DNA of 64,000 nucleotides from Desulfobulbaceae bacterium. Its GTDB lineage: Bacteria; Desulfobacterota; Desulfobulbia; Desulfobulbales; Desulfocapsaceae. The notes under the pieces are model-generated. The model had not been told where the DNA came from, searched no databases, and worked only from the letters and a program-made list of their open reading frames with translations. The first letter of the stretch is position 1. Every line of letters begins with the position of its first letter. The DNA lies in assembly GCA_011390165.1 (NCBI GenBank), contig JAABSV010000016.1:1-64000 (forward strand), given 5' to 3'. Both the position numbers and the translations under genes were made by a program. Below are positions 47,687 through 56,474 of this stretch, piece after piece.

Positions 47687-48079
47687 TTACTCTTTTCTGG
47701 TGAAGGATCTGATCTTCCGCCGATCCCGCTTGCCAGGCTTCCCCTCCGGAGGGGTAAAGCCGCTTCCGGCCAGCCGTCGGAGTTCCCGAGCCTCCTCCCG
47801 CTTGCGAACGCTCTCCGCCGCCTCTTCGTAGCAGAGCCTCGCCGCTGCCGCCGGGCCCCGGCGTTCCACCACCGCCAGCACGGTGATCTGGTACTCGTCG
47901 GTACCGATGGTGATCCGCAATCGGTCACCGGCGTTGACGGTGCGGGCGGCCTTCACCCGGTTGCCGTTGTGGTGCACCCGGCCACCGTTGACCGCCTCCG
48001 CCGCCAGCCCGCGGGTCTTGAAAAAACGGGCCGCCCAGAGCCACTTGTCGAGCCGGACACCTTCCCGGGGTGTATCCAT
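47687..48079 (-). CDS. hslR: S4-domain RNA-binding protein, heat-shock protein 15 family
   Basis: The 130-residue protein starts [16 protein letters not shown], the S4 signature of Hsp15, and ends in a basic tail ([11 protein letters not shown]). Hsp15 binds stalled 50S subunits carrying nascent chains. It heads the purH-purN-U32 run. The gap to folE2 on the other side is about 700 bases. Confidence 0.9.
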   Translation of the reverse strand: MDTPREGVRLDKWLWAARFFKTRGLAAEAVNGGRVHHNGNRVKAARTVNAGDRLRITIGTDEYQITVLAVVERRGPAAAARLCYEEAAESVRKREEARELRRLAGSGFTPPEGKPGKRDRRKIRSFTRKE

Positions 48080-48787
48080 TCCCGCATCCCCCCGCTGCCG
48101 GCAACTCTTTCTGTCGCCGGTCGACGCAGCCTGTCACTCCGGCCTACACTCCGGCCTATCATCAGCCAGTCAGCCAGTCAGCCTGGCCATCCCGCTTAAG
48201 CCGGCCTGCCGCCGATCTTTAACCAATCATCAATTTCCCACCAGCGCTGCCGGCAGAGGGTCAGAATACACCGAATCGCCCCGAAGCGCATGGAAAAATA
48301 TCCCCTGCCACCGGCACCTCCCACAGCAGCGGCCGGCACAACAGGAGAGGAAAAATAGCCCATCCGGCAGCAGGCCAATCGGTTCTGCCTGCTGCTGCAG
48401 CGCCTTTATGACAGAAGGGATGGCGAACCAGGGTCGCCGGTTTGCCGGCTTGCCGGCAGGGGTATCGGCAGTCGGCGGTCAGGGCAAAAAAGATGGCCTC
48501 TCTGCCGGCCTTACCGGCTGGTTGATCAGGCAGAGGAACAGCAACCGCAGGTGCAGCCGGCCAGCCTTTGGATTCAAGGAGTTCCAGCACAAAAAACGGA
48601 TTGTCGAAAAGGGGCAAACAAGGTAAGGAGGGCTGGGAAGGTGGGAAAGAAGAGACCCGGAACGGGCCGACCGGAGCAAACTGCCCACCGGCTGGCAGGC
48701 GGCAAGGTCGAGAGGCAAAAGACAAAAGGCAAGAGGCGGCAGGCTGACTGATAACGGCACTACGGCATTTCGGCAGCGGGAGAGAAC
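48080..48787. other. 708-base gap between divergent hslR and folE2, no gene recognised
   Basis: Open frames on both strands lack family features and ribosome sites. A short direct repeat (CAGCCAGT twice, near 48173-48190) and a purine-rich stretch near 48690-48745 (AGGCAAAAGACAAAAGGCAAG) are the only structures seen. It may hold control sites for folE2 or a decayed gene; I could not identify a Zur box. Confidence 0.5.
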
Positions 48788-49573
48788 ATGGCTCGAGCAA
48801 CGAGTACTCCAGCCGGGGCATATGCTGGCAGGGGGATGCAGATCCAGACAGTCGGTCTGCGTGGCCTGAAGACCCCGGTACGGGTACGGGAAAAGGGGGG
48901 CCGGCTCCAGCACACCATCGCCGAGATCGCCATGCGGGCCGCCCTCTCCGAGGGCTCGCGGGACAACTGCGTCGAGATTCTCACCGCCGTCCTCAACGAG
49001 CACATCGACGCCCTGTCGGTGACCAGCTTCCGCTTCATCCTCAGCCGCCTGCAGGATGCCCTGCAGGCGAAAAGCGTCCGCCTGGAGATGACCTTCCCCT
49101 ACTTCATCGACAAGAGGGCGCCGGTGAGCGACACCCACAGCCTGATGGAGTACTCCTGCACCTTCTCAGGCGGCATCGGCGACGACGACGGCTTCATCCT
49201 CGCGGTGGCGGTGCCGGTGACCACCCTCTGTCCCTGTTCCAAAGAGATCAGTGCCGGCGGTGCCCACAACCAGCGGGCCGAGGTGACCCTGCGGGTGAAA
49301 TTCCGCAACTTCATCTGGGTGGAGGATCTGATCAGTCTGGTGGAGAGTTCCGCATCCTGCGAGGTGTACGCCCTGCTCAAGCGGCCGGATGAGAAGTATG
49401 TCACCGAAAAGGCCTTCAACAACCCGATGTTTGTCGAGGATGTGGTCCGCAAGGTAGCGGTGTCAGCCCTGGCCGACCCCAATATCACCTGGTTTTCCGC
49501 CGGGGTGGAGAGCTTTGAGTCGATCCACAAGCACAGCGCCTACGCCTACGTCGACAGCCGCGAACTGAGCTGA
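48788..49573 (+). CDS. folE2: GTP cyclohydrolase FolE2 (type IB)
   Basis: Makes 7,8-dihydroneopterin triphosphate from GTP for folate or queuosine. The 261 residues contain the FolE2 core: VTTLCPCSKEIS with Cys148 and Cys150, and AGGAHNQR with His160, which matches the metal ligand/catalytic residues of this family. FolE2 can use metals other than zinc and is often made under zinc shortage. Its N-terminal residues before IQTVGLRGLK are unremarkable. No other folate gene is adjacent. Confidence 0.95.
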   Translation: MARATSTPAGAYAGRGMQIQTVGLRGLKTPVRVREKGGRLQHTIAEIAMRAALSEGSRDNCVEILTAVLNEHIDALSVTSFRFILSRLQDALQAKSVRLEMTFPYFIDKRAPVSDTHSLMEYSCTFSGGIGDDDGFILAVAVPVTTLCPCSKEISAGGAHNQRAEVTLRVKFRNFIWVEDLISLVESSASCEVYALLKRPDEKYVTEKAFNNPMFVEDVVRKVAVSALADPNITWFSAGVESFESIHKHSAYAYVDSRELS

Positions 49574-49595
49574 CCCCTTTCTCCCGGCGCCGGGC

Positions 49596-49829
49596 TTAGC
49601 CCCGCCGCCCACCGCTTCCGGGGCCGGTACGACCACTGCCGGCCGGCGACTCGGTACCCTTCTGGCCGTCGAGCATCCGGCGCAGCAATCGCCACTCCTC
49701 CTCGGCCGCTCGCAAGGGGGCGGCGAGGGAGCGCCTCTCTCCCTCCGGGGCAGCGGCAACCGCCTGGCGCAGTGCATCCAGACGCTGTTGGGCTTGGTAC
49801 AATTCCCGGGCCAGAACCCGTATCGACAT
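49596..49829 (-). CDS. small coiled-coil protein of unknown function
   Basis: Not recognised. The 77-residue protein starts MSIRVLARELYQAQQRLDAL, is mostly amphipathic helix with heptad-like spacing to about residue 55, and ends in a Gly/Ser tail. AAAGGAG precedes the ATG at good spacing, which supports translation. It follows darP by 41 bases on the same strand, so it may be its companion. Confidence 0.6.
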   Translation of the reverse strand: MSIRVLARELYQAQQRLDALRQAVAAAPEGERRSLAAPLRAAEEEWRLLRRMLDGQKGTESPAGSGRTGPGSGGRRG

Positions 49830-49870
49830 GGTCTTTCTCCTTTCCGCCAGGCCTGCTCTTTCTCCTGCTC

Positions 49871-50413
49871 TCAGCCCGTCCGTCCCGCTGCCGCCTTCTC
49901 CAGGGCCGTCCGGATGATCCGGAAGACCTCACGGTTGTGGCTGTGCAGCCGGGTCCGCACGTACTGGTAGACCGCGCCGCGCAGTTCCCCGGCCTCGAGC
50001 GGGTACCGTGCCACCACCGCCGCCAGTTCCTCCCCAGGCCAGTCCGGCTCCCACACCTCACCGACCTGGAGTGCCTCCTGCTGCCAGGCAATCGCCTCGT
50101 TGATCACCACGTCACGAAGCCGTTCCGCCTCGCGCAGCAACTGTTCCCCTTTCCGCTTCGAACCCTTGCGGGCAACAAGAAAATCAAGTATCGCCGGGCC
50201 ATTGTCGAGACGCAACAACTTGGCCAGATACTTCACCTGCCGTTTGCGTGCGCCACCCTGCAAGCCCCGGCAGGCGGCTATCACCTCCTTCAGTTCCTCG
50301 CCGGCCGGCAGCACCTGGAGATCTCTGGCGGTGAGCAGGGCCAGTTCGCCGGCTACCTGCTCATCCTCTTTAAAGCGCCGCTTGAGCGCTGATTTGCTGA
50401 TTGTTTCATTCAT
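49871..50413 (-). CDS. darP: ribosome biogenesis factor DarP (YjgA, DUF615)
   Basis: The 180-residue basic protein matches the DUF615/YjgA family (SKSALKRRFKEDEQVAGELA at the start, RKRQVKYLAKLLR in the middle). DarP promotes 50S subunit maturation at the peptidyl-transferase centre. ATG 50413 gives the typical N-terminus. It follows gpmI by 13 bases. Confidence 0.88.
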   Translation of the reverse strand: MNETISKSALKRRFKEDEQVAGELALLTARDLQVLPAGEELKEVIAACRGLQGGARKRQVKYLAKLLRLDNGPAILDFLVARKGSKRKGEQLLREAERLRDVVINEAIAWQQEALQVGEVWEPDWPGEELAAVVARYPLEAGELRGAVYQYVRTRLHSHNREVFRIIRTALEKAAAGRTG

Positions 50414-50426
50414 CCTGGTACTCCCT

Positions 50427-52064
50427 TTAAGGAAGGCGAAGACGCAGCAGGGATGGTTCGTACTCCGCCGGTGGGGTGAAGCCAAGCAGGGTGCAGAGGG
50501 TGGCGGCGACGTTGGCCAGGCCGGGTCTCTCCACCCCGCTCAGGGCAAAGCTGTTGGCCCCATCCCCGCTATAGTCCTTGACCAGGCAGGGCACCGGGTT
50601 GAGGGTATGGGCAACCATCGGCACGATGGCGCCGTTTTTCTCGGTCCACATACAGTCGGCATTGCCATGGTCGGCGGTGATCAGGGCCACCCCGCCGGCC
50701 TTGCGCACCGCCCGCAGAACCCGCTGCAGACAGAGATCGACGGTGGCCACGGCGATACGGATCGCCGGGACCACCCCGGTATGGCCGACCATGTCGCCGT
50801 TGGCGAAATTGAGTCGGATGAACTTGTGCCGACCAAGGGCGATTTGCGCCACCACCCGGTCGGTAATCTCCGCCGCCTTCATCCACGGCCGGAGGTCGAA
50901 GGCCAACCGGTCGGAGGGGATTTCTTCGTAGAGTTCCAGCTCTGCGTCGATGTAGCCGGAGCGGTTGCCGTTCCAGAAATAGGTGACATGGCCGAACTTC
51001 TGGGTCTCGGCAATGGCGTAGGAGGTGACCCCGGCGGCACAGAGGTACTGACCGAGAGTTCCGGAAATGGCCGGTGGTTCCACCAGGAAGTTTTTCGGAA
51101 TCAGGGCATCGCCATCGTACTGCATGATCCCGGCAAAGAAGACCTGCGGCCAGCGGCCACGCTCGAACTCGGCAAAACCCTCCTCCTCGAAGGCCCGGGA
51201 TATCTGGATGGCCCGGTCGCCGCGGAAGTTAAAGAGCACCACTGCATCGCCATCCTCGATGGTCCCCACCGGCCCGGCGGCATCGGCCACCACGAAGGGC
51301 GGCATGTACTGGTCGGTCATCTCCGGGTCTTCGGCATAGAAGACGGTCACAGCGGCGGCGGCCGACGGGAAGGGGCGCCCCTCGCCGAGGACATGGGCCC
51401 GCCACCCCCGTTCGACCACCCGCCAGTCGGCGTTGTAGCGGTCCATGGTGGTGACCATCCGCCCGCCACCGGAGGCAATCCGGTAGTCATGGCCGACACC
51501 GGCCAGGGCGGCCAGTTCCTCTTCCAGCCGGTCGAGGTAGTGCAGAGCGCTGCGCTGCGCCACATCACGGCCATCGAGCAGGGTGTGCAGCCGGACCCTG
51601 GCCACTCCCGCTAGCGCACAGCCCCGCAGGAGGGCAAAAAGCTGATCGATATGGCTATGGACGTTGCCATCGGAGAGCAGGCCGAGAAAATGCACCGTCC
51701 CACCGGCCCCGGCCCGGGCAAGCACCTGCTGCCAGGCCGCCCCCCGGAACACCGCCCCGGAGGCCAGCGCCTCGTTCACCAGCCTTGCCCCCTGGGCAAA
51801 GACCCGGCCGCCCCCCAGGGCATTGTGGCCAACCTCGGAGTTGCCCATGTCACCATCATCGGGCAGCCCCACCGCCAGGCCATGCGCCTGCAGCTGACAC
51901 TGCAGGGGTTCGTCAGCCAGGCTGTCGAGCACCGGGGTGTAGGCGCTGTGAACACCGTCCCGTTCGTCCCGGGAACCAATTCCCATCCCGTCCATGATGA
52001 TCGCCACCACCGGCCCGGGAAAGGGGCGATAGCCTTCGAGCGGGGTCATCCTGTAGTCTGTCAT
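50427..52064 (-). CDS. gpmI: cofactor-independent phosphoglycerate mutase
   Basis: Interconverts 3- and 2-phosphoglycerate using two Mn ions. The 545 residues hold the catalytic Ser76 in GDMGNSEVGHNALG, the DGRD region (HTLLDGRDVA) and the metal site ALITADHGNAD. The frame is open for 120 codons upstream, but ATG 52064 with AGGACAAAAG upstream is the family start. It leads gpmI-darP. The neighbouring gene is divergent, with a 225-base gap. Confidence 0.95.
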   Translation of the reverse strand: MTDYRMTPLEGYRPFPGPVVAIIMDGMGIGSRDERDGVHSAYTPVLDSLADEPLQCQLQAHGLAVGLPDDGDMGNSEVGHNALGGGRVFAQGARLVNEALASGAVFRGAAWQQVLARAGAGGTVHFLGLLSDGNVHSHIDQLFALLRGCALAGVARVRLHTLLDGRDVAQRSALHYLDRLEEELAALAGVGHDYRIASGGGRMVTTMDRYNADWRVVERGWRAHVLGEGRPFPSAAAAVTVFYAEDPEMTDQYMPPFVVADAAGPVGTIEDGDAVVLFNFRGDRAIQISRAFEEEGFAEFERGRWPQVFFAGIMQYDGDALIPKNFLVEPPAISGTLGQYLCAAGVTSYAIAETQKFGHVTYFWNGNRSGYIDAELELYEEIPSDRLAFDLRPWMKAAEITDRVVAQIALGRHKFIRLNFANGDMVGHTGVVPAIRIAVATVDLCLQRVLRAVRKAGGVALITADHGNADCMWTEKNGAIVPMVAHTLNPVPCLVKDYSGDGANSFALSGVERPGLANVAATLCTLLGFTPPAEYEPSLLRLRLP

Positions 52065-52131
52065 CTTTTGTCCTTTCTGGAAGTCTGGGCAACGATCCCG
52101 GCGTTTTTTTACTCTCATTCCGGGGTAAACC

Positions 52132-52140
52132 TGGTATATT
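52132..52140 (+). promoter_or_regulatory. candidate extended -10 element upstream of the cofactor unit
   Basis: TGGTATATT is an extended -10 (TG-N-TATATT) about 150 bases before ATG 52290, within the gpmI divergent gap. The -35 region is poor. It is the best promoter-like sequence for the moeA/aor unit. Confidence 0.35.
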
Positions 52141-52289
52141 GCGGTGCTGGCAGTAGCCGGGCGGGCCGTCTGCTGGCCATCTTCGCCGGGCAAGACCAGA
52201 TTGCCGGTCGATCTGTCCGCCTGCCTGCTGGCAGAGGGCTGGCGACTGCCACCAGCCGAAAATACGACCAGGAAGCGCCAGGCAAGAGA

Positions 52290-53027
52290 ATGAAACAGCA
52301 ACCTGACCATATGCCCGACGACTTGCCCACCACCAAGGCCAGCAATCGGTCCATCGCTCGGTCCATCGCTCGGTCCAACAAGGCGCCCGGCGAACAGCCT
52401 CACGATGGGTCCACCGATTTGCACCTGACCGTCAAGGCAGAGGCACTGCCTCTTTTTACCACTCTTTTGCAGTCGGGGATAGAGCTAAACGCCACCAGTG
52501 GCCAGCCCCTCGCCCTCCTCCTCCACAGCCTGCCGGGTTTTACCGCCGACTATCTGGCCGAACGGGTGCAGACCATCTTCCTCGACGGCACCGCCATCGA
52601 CGACCTGACCACCCCCCTGCAGCGCCAGTGGCAGGTGGTCGCCCTCTCGGCGGCGATGCCGGGCCTGGCCGGGGCGATATTCCGCCGCAACAGCTTCCAC
52701 GCCGCCCTGCGCACCGCCACCGGCACCCCGGGGAGAGGTAGTGGTGGCGGCGAGATCACCGTCCGCCTCAAGCTGTTCAACAGCATCGCCCGGGAGCGTG
52801 GGCCGGAACTGCTTCATCTCGGGGTGAGGGTGGCCGCCAGCGCCCTGGTCGATTTTTTTGCCCTGCGGCCAGGACTGCTTTCCACCATTGACCGGGCCTG
52901 CCTGGCCGGCAGGGAGGTTTCACCCCCCTCCCTTACCGACTTCCTTGCCGTGCGCCGGACTGCCGGCCACTCCCCTGCCGTTTCGGCCGACCTCATCAAC
53001 CTGCAGATTGTCCAAGCCGATGACTGA
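52290..53027 (+). CDS. uncharacterised protein preceding moeA
   Basis: Not recognised. The 245-residue protein is preceded by a purine-rich site (GGCAAGAGA). Residues about 20-30 are a short imperfect repeat (RSIARSIARSN), encoded by a tandem 12-base repeat. The rest is helical, with a Gly-rich loop (TPGRGSGGG) about two thirds along. No catalytic motif or membrane segment is seen. The last 8 bases overlap moeA, so it is translationally coupled to the cofactor genes. A role in molybdenum/tungsten cofactor chemistry is suggested only by context. Confidence 0.65.
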   Translation: MKQQPDHMPDDLPTTKASNRSIARSIARSNKAPGEQPHDGSTDLHLTVKAEALPLFTTLLQSGIELNATSGQPLALLLHSLPGFTADYLAERVQTIFLDGTAIDDLTTPLQRQWQVVALSAAMPGLAGAIFRRNSFHAALRTATGTPGRGSGGGEITVRLKLFNSIARERGPELLHLGVRVAASALVDFFALRPGLLSTIDRACLAGREVSPPSLTDFLAVRRTAGHSPAVSADLINLQIVQADD

Positions 53028-54291
53028 GCCCCGTGCCACTCTCGATATGCTTGGCCGCAGCGCGCTGATTTCGGTGCCGGCCGCCCAGCAAATTCTTCTC
53101 GACCACCTTGCCGGCAGCACCGTCGACGTTTGCTCTCTCCCCCTGGCGGAGGCCTTCGACCGAGTCCTAGCCCAGCCGGTGGCCGCCCCGGAAGACCTGC
53201 CGGCCCAGGCCCGTTCGACCATGGACGGTTTTGCCGTCCGCGCCGCCGACACCTTCGGGGCAAGCGAGTCAATGCCCTGCTACCTGAGCATCACTGGCGA
53301 GGTGGCCATGGGCACCGCCCCGACCCTCTCCGTTGACAGGGGCTGCTGCCTGCGCATCCCCACCGGCGGCCTGCTGCCGGCCGGTGCCGACGCGGTGGTG
53401 ATGCTCGAACACACCGTGCCGGTGGACGAGAGCCTGGTGGAGATGGTCAAAGGGGTCGGGGCAGGCAGCAATCTCATCCAGCGGGGGGAGGATATCCGTG
53501 CCGGCGACCAGGCCCTGCCCGCCGGCCGGCTGCTTCGCCCCCAGGATATCGGCCTGCTTGCCGGCCTCGGAATTGCCACGGTGACGGTGTACCGCCGGCC
53601 CCGGGTGGCCATCCTGGCCACCGGCGACGAGATCATCCCCCACGAAGGGAAGCCGCAACCGGGGCAGATCCGCAACATCAACAGCCTCACCCTGGCCGGC
53701 CTGGTCCGGCGGGCCGGGGGGCTGGCGGTTGACTGCGGCATCGTCTCCGACCGCCGAGACCTCTTTCTGCCGGCCATCACCCGAGCGGTGGCCGAGCACG
53801 ACATGGTCCTCTTCTCCGGCGGCAGTTCAGTGGGGGCCCGCGACCTGGGCGAGGAGGTGATCGCCGCCCTCGGCCCCCCTGGCATCCTGGTGCACGGGGT
53901 TACTTTGAAACCGGGCAAGCCGGTGCTGATCGGGATGAGCGGCACCACCCCGGTCTTCGGCCTGCCCGGCCACCCGGTTTCAGCGATGGTCTGTTTCGAC
54001 TACTTCGTCGCCCCGGCGCTCCACCGGCTCGCCGGCCGAGAGGTGCCGCCGCCGCTGCCGGAGACCTCTCTGCCGGCCCGCCTCAGCCGGAACACCAACT
54101 CCGCTGCCGGCCGCCGTGATGTGGTGCGGGTCCGCCTCGTTGCCGATGGCGATGGCTGGCTGGCTGAACCGGTTCCCGGCAAGTCCGGCTCCATCTCCAC
54201 CCTCTCGCGGGCACACGGTTATTTCGAGATCGACGAGGCCAGCCAGGGAGTACCGGAAAATTCAACTGTCAAGGTTTTCCTCTACCGATGA
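53020..54291 (+). CDS. moeA: molybdopterin molybdenumtransferase MoeA
   Basis: Inserts molybdate or tungstate into adenylylated molybdopterin. The 423 residues include the N-terminal domain start (LAEAFDRVLAQPV), ARSTMDGFAVRA, the metal-insertion segment VLFSGGSSVGARDLG, and LPGHPVSAMVCF in the catalytic domain. It precedes a second MoeA-like gene and an aldehyde ferredoxin oxidoreductase, so tungsten is the likely metal. The stop overlaps the next gene as ATGA. Confidence 0.95.
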   Translation: MTEPRATLDMLGRSALISVPAAQQILLDHLAGSTVDVCSLPLAEAFDRVLAQPVAAPEDLPAQARSTMDGFAVRAADTFGASESMPCYLSITGEVAMGTAPTLSVDRGCCLRIPTGGLLPAGADAVVMLEHTVPVDESLVEMVKGVGAGSNLIQRGEDIRAGDQALPAGRLLRPQDIGLLAGLGIATVTVYRRPRVAILATGDEIIPHEGKPQPGQIRNINSLTLAGLVRRAGGLAVDCGIVSDRRDLFLPAITRAVAEHDMVLFSGGSSVGARDLGEEVIAALGPPGILVHGVTLKPGKPVLIGMSGTTPVFGLPGHPVSAMVCFDYFVAPALHRLAGREVPPPLPETSLPARLSRNTNSAAGRRDVVRVRLVADGDGWLAEPVPGKSGSISTLSRAHGYFEIDEASQGVPENSTVKVFLYR

Positions 54292-56213
54292 ACCAGCGCG
54301 ATATTTACCTCCAAAACATGCCTCTCAGCGAGGCCCGGCAACTCTGGGCGGCAACCCTGCGGCAGCGGGGTTTCCTTGGCCCGGTGAAGGTCGAGCGGAT
54401 CGCCGTCGACGAAAGCCTTGGCCGGATAACCGCCAGACCGGTCTTCGCCACCACCTCGTCGCCCTCCTACAACGCCGCGGCGATGGACGGCATCGCCGTC
54501 GATTTTGCCGACCTGCAGGGGGCCAGCGAGGCGGCCCCGGTCCGCCTGGGCAGCGACCGCTTCCGGCCGGTGAACACCGGCAACGCCATCCCGGAGGGTT
54601 GCAACGCGGTGGTGATGATCGAGGATGTCCATTATCTGAGCGAGGCGGAGGTGGAACTGCAGCAGCCGGCCACCCCCTGGCAGCATGTGCGCACCATCGG
54701 TGAGGACATCGTCGCCACGGAACTGATCCTCCCCGAGGGGCACCGCATCCGGCCCATCGACCAGGGGGCGATGCTGGCCACCGGGGTAATCGAGGTGGCG
54801 GTGGTCCGGCCACCCAGGGCCCACGTGATCCCCAGCGGCAGCGAGCTGATCCAGCCTGGCCGACCGGCCAAACCGGGCCAGATCATCGAGTTCAACTCCC
54901 GGATTCTGGCCGGCTACCTCAGCGACTGGGGGGCGGTGGCCAGCCGCGGCATGCCGGTCGCCGACGACCCCGGCCGTCTCCGCGAGGCCCTGCTCGCCGC
55001 GGCGGCGGCCAACGACCTCGTGGTCCTGAACGCCGGTGCCTCGGCGGGGACGCGGGACTACAGTGCCCAGGTGCTGGCCGAGGTGGGCGAGGTCATCGTC
55101 CACGGGGTGGCGATCAAGCCAGGCAAACCGGTGATCCTGGCGATGATGGGCAACACCCCGGTAATCGGCCTGCCCGGCTATCCGGTCTCCGCCCTGCTCA
55201 CCATGCGCCTCTTCGTCCGGGAGATGATCGCCGCCTGCCTCGGCCAGGGGGCACCGGTCGAAGAGTTTGTCGAAGCGACCCTCTCCCGCCCCCTCCACTC
55301 GGCGATGGGGGTGGACCAGTTTGTCCGGATCACCCTCGGCCGGGTGGGCAGCCGGCTGATGGCCACCCCCTCCGGCAAGGGGGCCGGGGCGGTGATGTCC
55401 CTGGTCCGCGCCGACGGCCTGCTCACCGTTCCCTCAGGTTGCGAGGGGATCGGTGCCGGCGAGCAGGTCCAGGTGGAGCTGCTCCGACCGCAGACCGAGG
55501 TGGATGCTACCCTGGTCTGCATCGGCAGCCACGACAACATCCTCGACCTGATCGCCAACCACCTCCACCGGCGGCGGCCCATCGTGCGCATCTCCTCGGC
55601 CCATGTCGGTTCCATGGGCGGCATCATGGCAATCCGCCGGGGCGAGGCCCATATCGCCGGCAGCCACCTCCTCGACGAGGCGAGCAGCGAATACAACATC
55701 CCCTTTATCAAGCGTTTTCTGGCCGGCACCCCACTCCAGCTGATCAACCTCTGCTACCGCCGCCAGGGGCTGCTGGTGGCTCCGGGCAACCCGAAGAGAA
55801 TCAGGGATTTTCATGACATCGCCGGCAACGGCTGGACCTTTATCAACCGCCAGAAGGGGGCCGGCACCCGTCTGCTCACCGACAAAGTGCTGGCCGATGC
55901 CGGGATTGCCGCCGCCACCATCATCGGCTACGAGCATGAGGAGTACACCCACATGAGTGTCGCCGCGGCGGTGGCCAGCGGCAGCGTCGACTGCGGGATG
56001 GGAATTCTTGCCGCCGCCAACGCCCTGGGGGTGGACTTTGTGCCGGTGGCCGAAGAGCGCTACGATCTCATTGTCCCCGCCGAACATCTTGAGGACCACC
56101 GGGTGGCGGCCCTCTTGGCCCTGATCCGTGAGGAGGGCCCCCTGCGCCAGGCCATCCTCGCCCTCGGCGGCTACGATTTGCGCGACTGCGGCCGGGTGCT
56201 CTACGAGCAGTAG
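54288..56213 (+). CDS. MoeA-like protein with C-terminal periplasmic-binding-type domain
   Basis: The 641-residue protein has a full MoeA module (residues 1 to about 405: YNAAAMDGIAVD, LNAGASAGTRDY, LPGYPVSALLTM). A PBP-like domain of about 225 residues follows (RPIVRISSAHVGSMGGIMAI, GTRLLTDKVLADAG, HEEYTHMSVAAAVASG). The second part resembles LysR-type or molybdate-binding substrate domains and may sense metal or cofactor. Proteins of this architecture often sit beside moeA. The lack of a signal peptide makes it cytoplasmic. The start overlaps the first moeA by 4 bases. Confidence 0.9.
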   Translation: MNQRDIYLQNMPLSEARQLWAATLRQRGFLGPVKVERIAVDESLGRITARPVFATTSSPSYNAAAMDGIAVDFADLQGASEAAPVRLGSDRFRPVNTGNAIPEGCNAVVMIEDVHYLSEAEVELQQPATPWQHVRTIGEDIVATELILPEGHRIRPIDQGAMLATGVIEVAVVRPPRAHVIPSGSELIQPGRPAKPGQIIEFNSRILAGYLSDWGAVASRGMPVADDPGRLREALLAAAAANDLVVLNAGASAGTRDYSAQVLAEVGEVIVHGVAIKPGKPVILAMMGNTPVIGLPGYPVSALLTMRLFVREMIAACLGQGAPVEEFVEATLSRPLHSAMGVDQFVRITLGRVGSRLMATPSGKGAGAVMSLVRADGLLTVPSGCEGIGAGEQVQVELLRPQTEVDATLVCIGSHDNILDLIANHLHRRRPIVRISSAHVGSMGGIMAIRRGEAHIAGSHLLDEASSEYNIPFIKRFLAGTPLQLINLCYRRQGLLVAPGNPKRIRDFHDIAGNGWTFINRQKGAGTRLLTDKVLADAGIAAATIIGYEHEEYTHMSVAAAVASGSVDCGMGILAAANALGVDFVPVAEERYDLIVPAEHLEDHRVAALLALIREEGPLRQAILALGGYDLRDCGRVLYEQ

Positions 56214-56474
56214 CTGGTCGACCCCGACCCGGCCAGGTCGGCCCCCGGCCCCCGGTCCCAGTCAGCCCACTCGGCCCCACCCGGCCTTGCCTGGGATGAC
56301 CGTGACTCCCCAACTGGTTGGAAGTCACGACGAGAAATGAAAAAAGTTGCAGCCAGGTGGCAGACTGCTCGGGTTTGCCCCCGACTGCATCGTTTAAGGC
56401 CCGGCGGGGCGGTAAACCAGGCCCGCGGGGTTTGCCGATAGCCACAGCAAACTCAACCAACAAGGAGACCTAGC
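56214..56474 (+). promoter_or_regulatory. structured leader of the aldehyde ferredoxin oxidoreductase gene
   Basis: This 261-base gap contains strong dyads: CGTGACT...AGTCACG near 56299-56330 with an inner CCAAC/GTTGG pair, and GC-rich elements around GCCCGGCGGGGCGG and CCCGCGGGG (about 56400-56432). AAGGAGA precedes the gene. The position before a tungsten/molybdenum enzyme fits a Moco-type riboswitch, but I cannot align it to the consensus. Confidence 0.35.

Noticed and set aside
56214-56474. firm call of a Moco riboswitch
   Set aside because: Dyads are present but I could not match the conserved core by eye, so it is kept only as a candidate leader.
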